7,218 bases of DNA. Source: Candidatus Sumerlaeota bacterium (GTDB lineage: Bacteria > Sumerlaeota > Sumerlaeia > JADFCT01). The DNA is taken from assembly GCA_026398575.1 (NCBI GenBank), contig JAPLSP010000081.1, positions 1 through 7,218 on the forward strand, given 5' to 3'. The notes beneath the pieces are model-generated. The model was not told where the DNA came from. It saw only the letters and a list, made by a program, of their open reading frames with translations, and did not search any database. This document shows positions 6,359 through 7,218 of this stretch, piece by piece (the first letter of the stretch is position 1; each line of letters starts with the position of its first letter). The translations under genes and the position numbers were made by a program.

Positions 6359-6808
6359 CTAAGCTTGCGAGTCAATGACGCGTGAAGTTGTGCGGGCGGA
6401 GGTTTTATAGCCGGCGAGACTTTGGCCGCGCTCCTGAATCGCCAGGAGCGCGGCCTTGATCTGGTCGCGCCGCTCGGCCACGAGATCGGCGCGCCGTTCG
6501 ATCAGCGTCACCGCTTCGCGCACGCCCTTCCCGATCAGGCTGAGGAAACGGTCCACAAACGCGTTGACGTCCTTGGGCAGGCGGTCGCGCTGCGCCTTCC
6601 ATTCCTCCAGGCGCGGGCGCAGCGTTTTCATGCAGTCATCAGCCTGCCGCCTAAAAGCTTCGATTTCCGTAAGAAACTGCTCGATCTCGCGGCAGTCGCC
6701 AGCCGGATCGAGATTCGCTATCTTGCCCAGGCGCACAAACAGATTGGCATAAATAGCCTGAAGCTCCTGGATGCGAACGCACAGCTCATCTATCTCGCTC
6801 TTAAGCAT
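6359..6808 (-). CDS. Hypothetical coiled-coil protein, possibly FlgN/FliT-like
   Basis: The protein has 149 residues and is almost entirely predicted helix, with heptad-like hydrophobic spacing at about 1-30, 40-75 and 85-128. It is rich in Glu, Arg, Gln and Ala and has no membrane segment or signal peptide. The ending ALLAIQERGQSLAGYKTSAR followed by SRVID vaguely recalls flagellar export chaperones of the FlgN/FliT type, which are small all-helical proteins with a basic C-terminal tail. No flagellar gene is in the window, so this is only a suggestion. ATG 6808 has no strong Shine-Dalgarno (GTGAAAT just upstream). The coding potential is supported by a continuous frame of amphipathic character with GC-rich third positions. 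It is flanked by repeat-rich intergenic DNA on both sides, so it is probably monocistronic unless co-transcribed with proA. Confidence 0.65.
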   Translation of the reverse strand: MLKSEIDELCVRIQELQAIYANLFVRLGKIANLDPAGDCREIEQFLTEIEAFRRQADDCMKTLRPRLEEWKAQRDRLPKDVNAFVDRFLSLIGKGVREAVTLIERRADLVAERRDQIKAALLAIQERGQSLAGYKTSARTTSRVIDSQA

Positions 6809-6830
6809 ATTTCACGGCTTCGCAGTTTTC

Positions 6831-6872
6831 GGTTCACAGCTCACGGTTCAACGTTCGTGGTTCACCAGCTCT
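6831..6872. repeat. Three-copy 14-bp imperfect tandem repeat
   Basis: GGTTCA recurs at 6831, 6845 and 6859, exactly 14 bp apart. The units are GGTTCACAGCTCAC, GGTTCAACGTTCGT and GGTTCACCAGCTCT. It lies 22 bp upstream of the coiled-coil gene start, so it could be a set of regulator sites, or simply a decayed simple repeat. Confidence 0.55.
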
Positions 6873-6956
6873 CATCACCAATCGCAAATTGCCTAAAGCC
6901 TTCAGCCTCCGGTGATCTTTCGTTTTTGATTTGACGGGCTAAAGCCATGAAAAAAA

Positions 6957-7031
6957 CCAACCCCGGAGGGGTTGAACCCGCAATATGACGAATCTGAACT
7001 TCCATCATCGGTTCAACCCCTTCAGGGTTGG
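6957..7031. repeat. Inverted-repeat pair (22-bp arms)
   Basis: The arm at 6957-6978 is the reverse complement of 7010-7031 with two mismatches in 22 bases. The separation is 31 bp. Each arm has its own internal symmetry, CAACCCC against GGGGTTG. This is the same style of paired intergenic repeat as at 6007-6221, with a different sequence. Confidence 0.85.
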
Positions 7032-7053
7032 CCAAAATTTCTGGGGCGCCAAC

Positions 7054-7070
7054 CCACCGGTTGCCACCGG
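7054..7070. repeat. CCACCGG direct repeat
   Basis: CCACCGG occurs at 7054-7060 and 7064-7070, separated by TTG. It belongs to a GC-rich stretch beginning GGGGCGCCAACC at about 7043 that looks like another dispersed intergenic repeat unit. Only one copy is in the window. Confidence 0.4.
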
Positions 7071-7099
7071 GGGCTATTCAAATTCATCCCCTTGTATGA

Positions 7100-7116
7100 T
7101 CATCTCAGAGAGATGA
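7100..7116. repeat. Short palindrome, operator-like
   Basis: TCATCTC-AGA-GAGATGA forms seven-base arms with a three-base centre. It lies at the edge of the AT-rich segment leading out of the window and could be a dimeric regulator site. There is no other support. Confidence 0.35.
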
Positions 7117-7177
7117 GTTAATTAATCAGCTAGGTTGATGTTAAATTTCTCTTTGCTACTTTCTCTTTGTGCATGGC

Positions 7178-7186
7178 TGTGGATAT
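7178..7186 (+). promoter_or_regulatory. DnaA-box-like 9-mer
   Basis: TGTGGATAT matches the reverse complement of the DnaA box (TGTGGATAA) at eight of nine positions. ATGTTAATAAC follows immediately, similar to the AT-rich runs near replication origins. One near-match is weak evidence. Confidence 0.25.
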
Positions 7187-7194
7187 GTTAATAA

Positions 7195-7209
7195 CTCGCG
7201 GCACGCGAG
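7195..7209. repeat. Short GC hairpin at the window edge
   Basis: CTCGCG-GCA-CGCGAG forms a perfect six-base stem with a three-base loop. It is followed by GGGG then A5. No T-run follows it on either strand, so it is not a standard terminator. Confidence 0.45.
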
Positions 7210-7218
7210 GGGGAAAAA

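Larger units (their letters stand above)
6809..7218. other. Repeat-rich interval with no convincing gene
   Basis: No frame here has protein-like composition. The interval contains the 14-bp tandem motif, one inverted-repeat pair, a CCACCGG direct repeat, two short hairpins and a DnaA-box-like 9-mer, listed separately. The last 130 bases switch from GC-rich repeats to AT-rich DNA (TTAATTAA at 7118-7125), as expected of a promoter or origin region for a gene beyond the window. Confidence 0.65.

Noticed and set aside
6007..7031. CRISPR array
   Set aside because: The repeats are palindromic, paired in inverted orientation, and of several unrelated sequences. There are no regularly spaced direct repeats with unique spacers and no cas gene.
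7195..7218. Rho-independent terminator at the window edge
   Set aside because: The hairpin is good, but it is followed by G and A runs rather than T on the plus strand, and on the minus strand the T-run comes before the stem.

Overview
The window looks like a chromosomal segment of a Gram-negative bacterium of roughly 60% GC. LpxD implies a lipid-A outer membrane. Intergenic spaces carry many short GC-rich palindromic units (types CCCAGGGC..GCCCTGGG, GCCCTgtAAGGGC, CCAACCCC..GGGGTTGAACC). From memory these resemble intergenic repeats of planctomycete, verrucomicrobial or related uncultured lineages. That is an impression, not a taxonomic assignment.

Layout: (1) 1-248 is a near-perfect inverted repeat with 115-bp arms around an 18-nt centre. 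It carries a start codon at each end, facing outward. (2) From the right end run two co-directional genes: an unrecognised multi-pass membrane protein (225-962) and a sodium:solute symporter (985-2436). (3) A long minus-strand block meets the symporter convergently with a 7-bp gap. In transcription order it is proA (proline biosynthesis), a RelE/ParE-like toxin, a Phd/YefM-like antitoxin, lpxD (lipid A biosynthesis), and then a STAS-domain anti-anti-sigma-like protein with its own sigma70-type promoter. (4) 5925-6358 is non-coding and holds a nested palindrome. (5) 6359-6808 is a minus-strand coiled-coil protein. (6) 6809-7218 has no convincing gene. It holds a 14-bp tandem motif, another inverted-repeat pair, two small hairpins and one DnaA-box-like 9-mer.

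The toxin-antitoxin pair is about 45% GC by hand count, against about 63% in sampled proA and lpxD lines. This suggests acquisition into a housekeeping cluster. No complete novel multi-gene system is evident. The most unusual structure is the head-to-head palindrome at the left edge. It predicts a divergent gene to the left of the window with the same N-terminus as the 225-962 gene.
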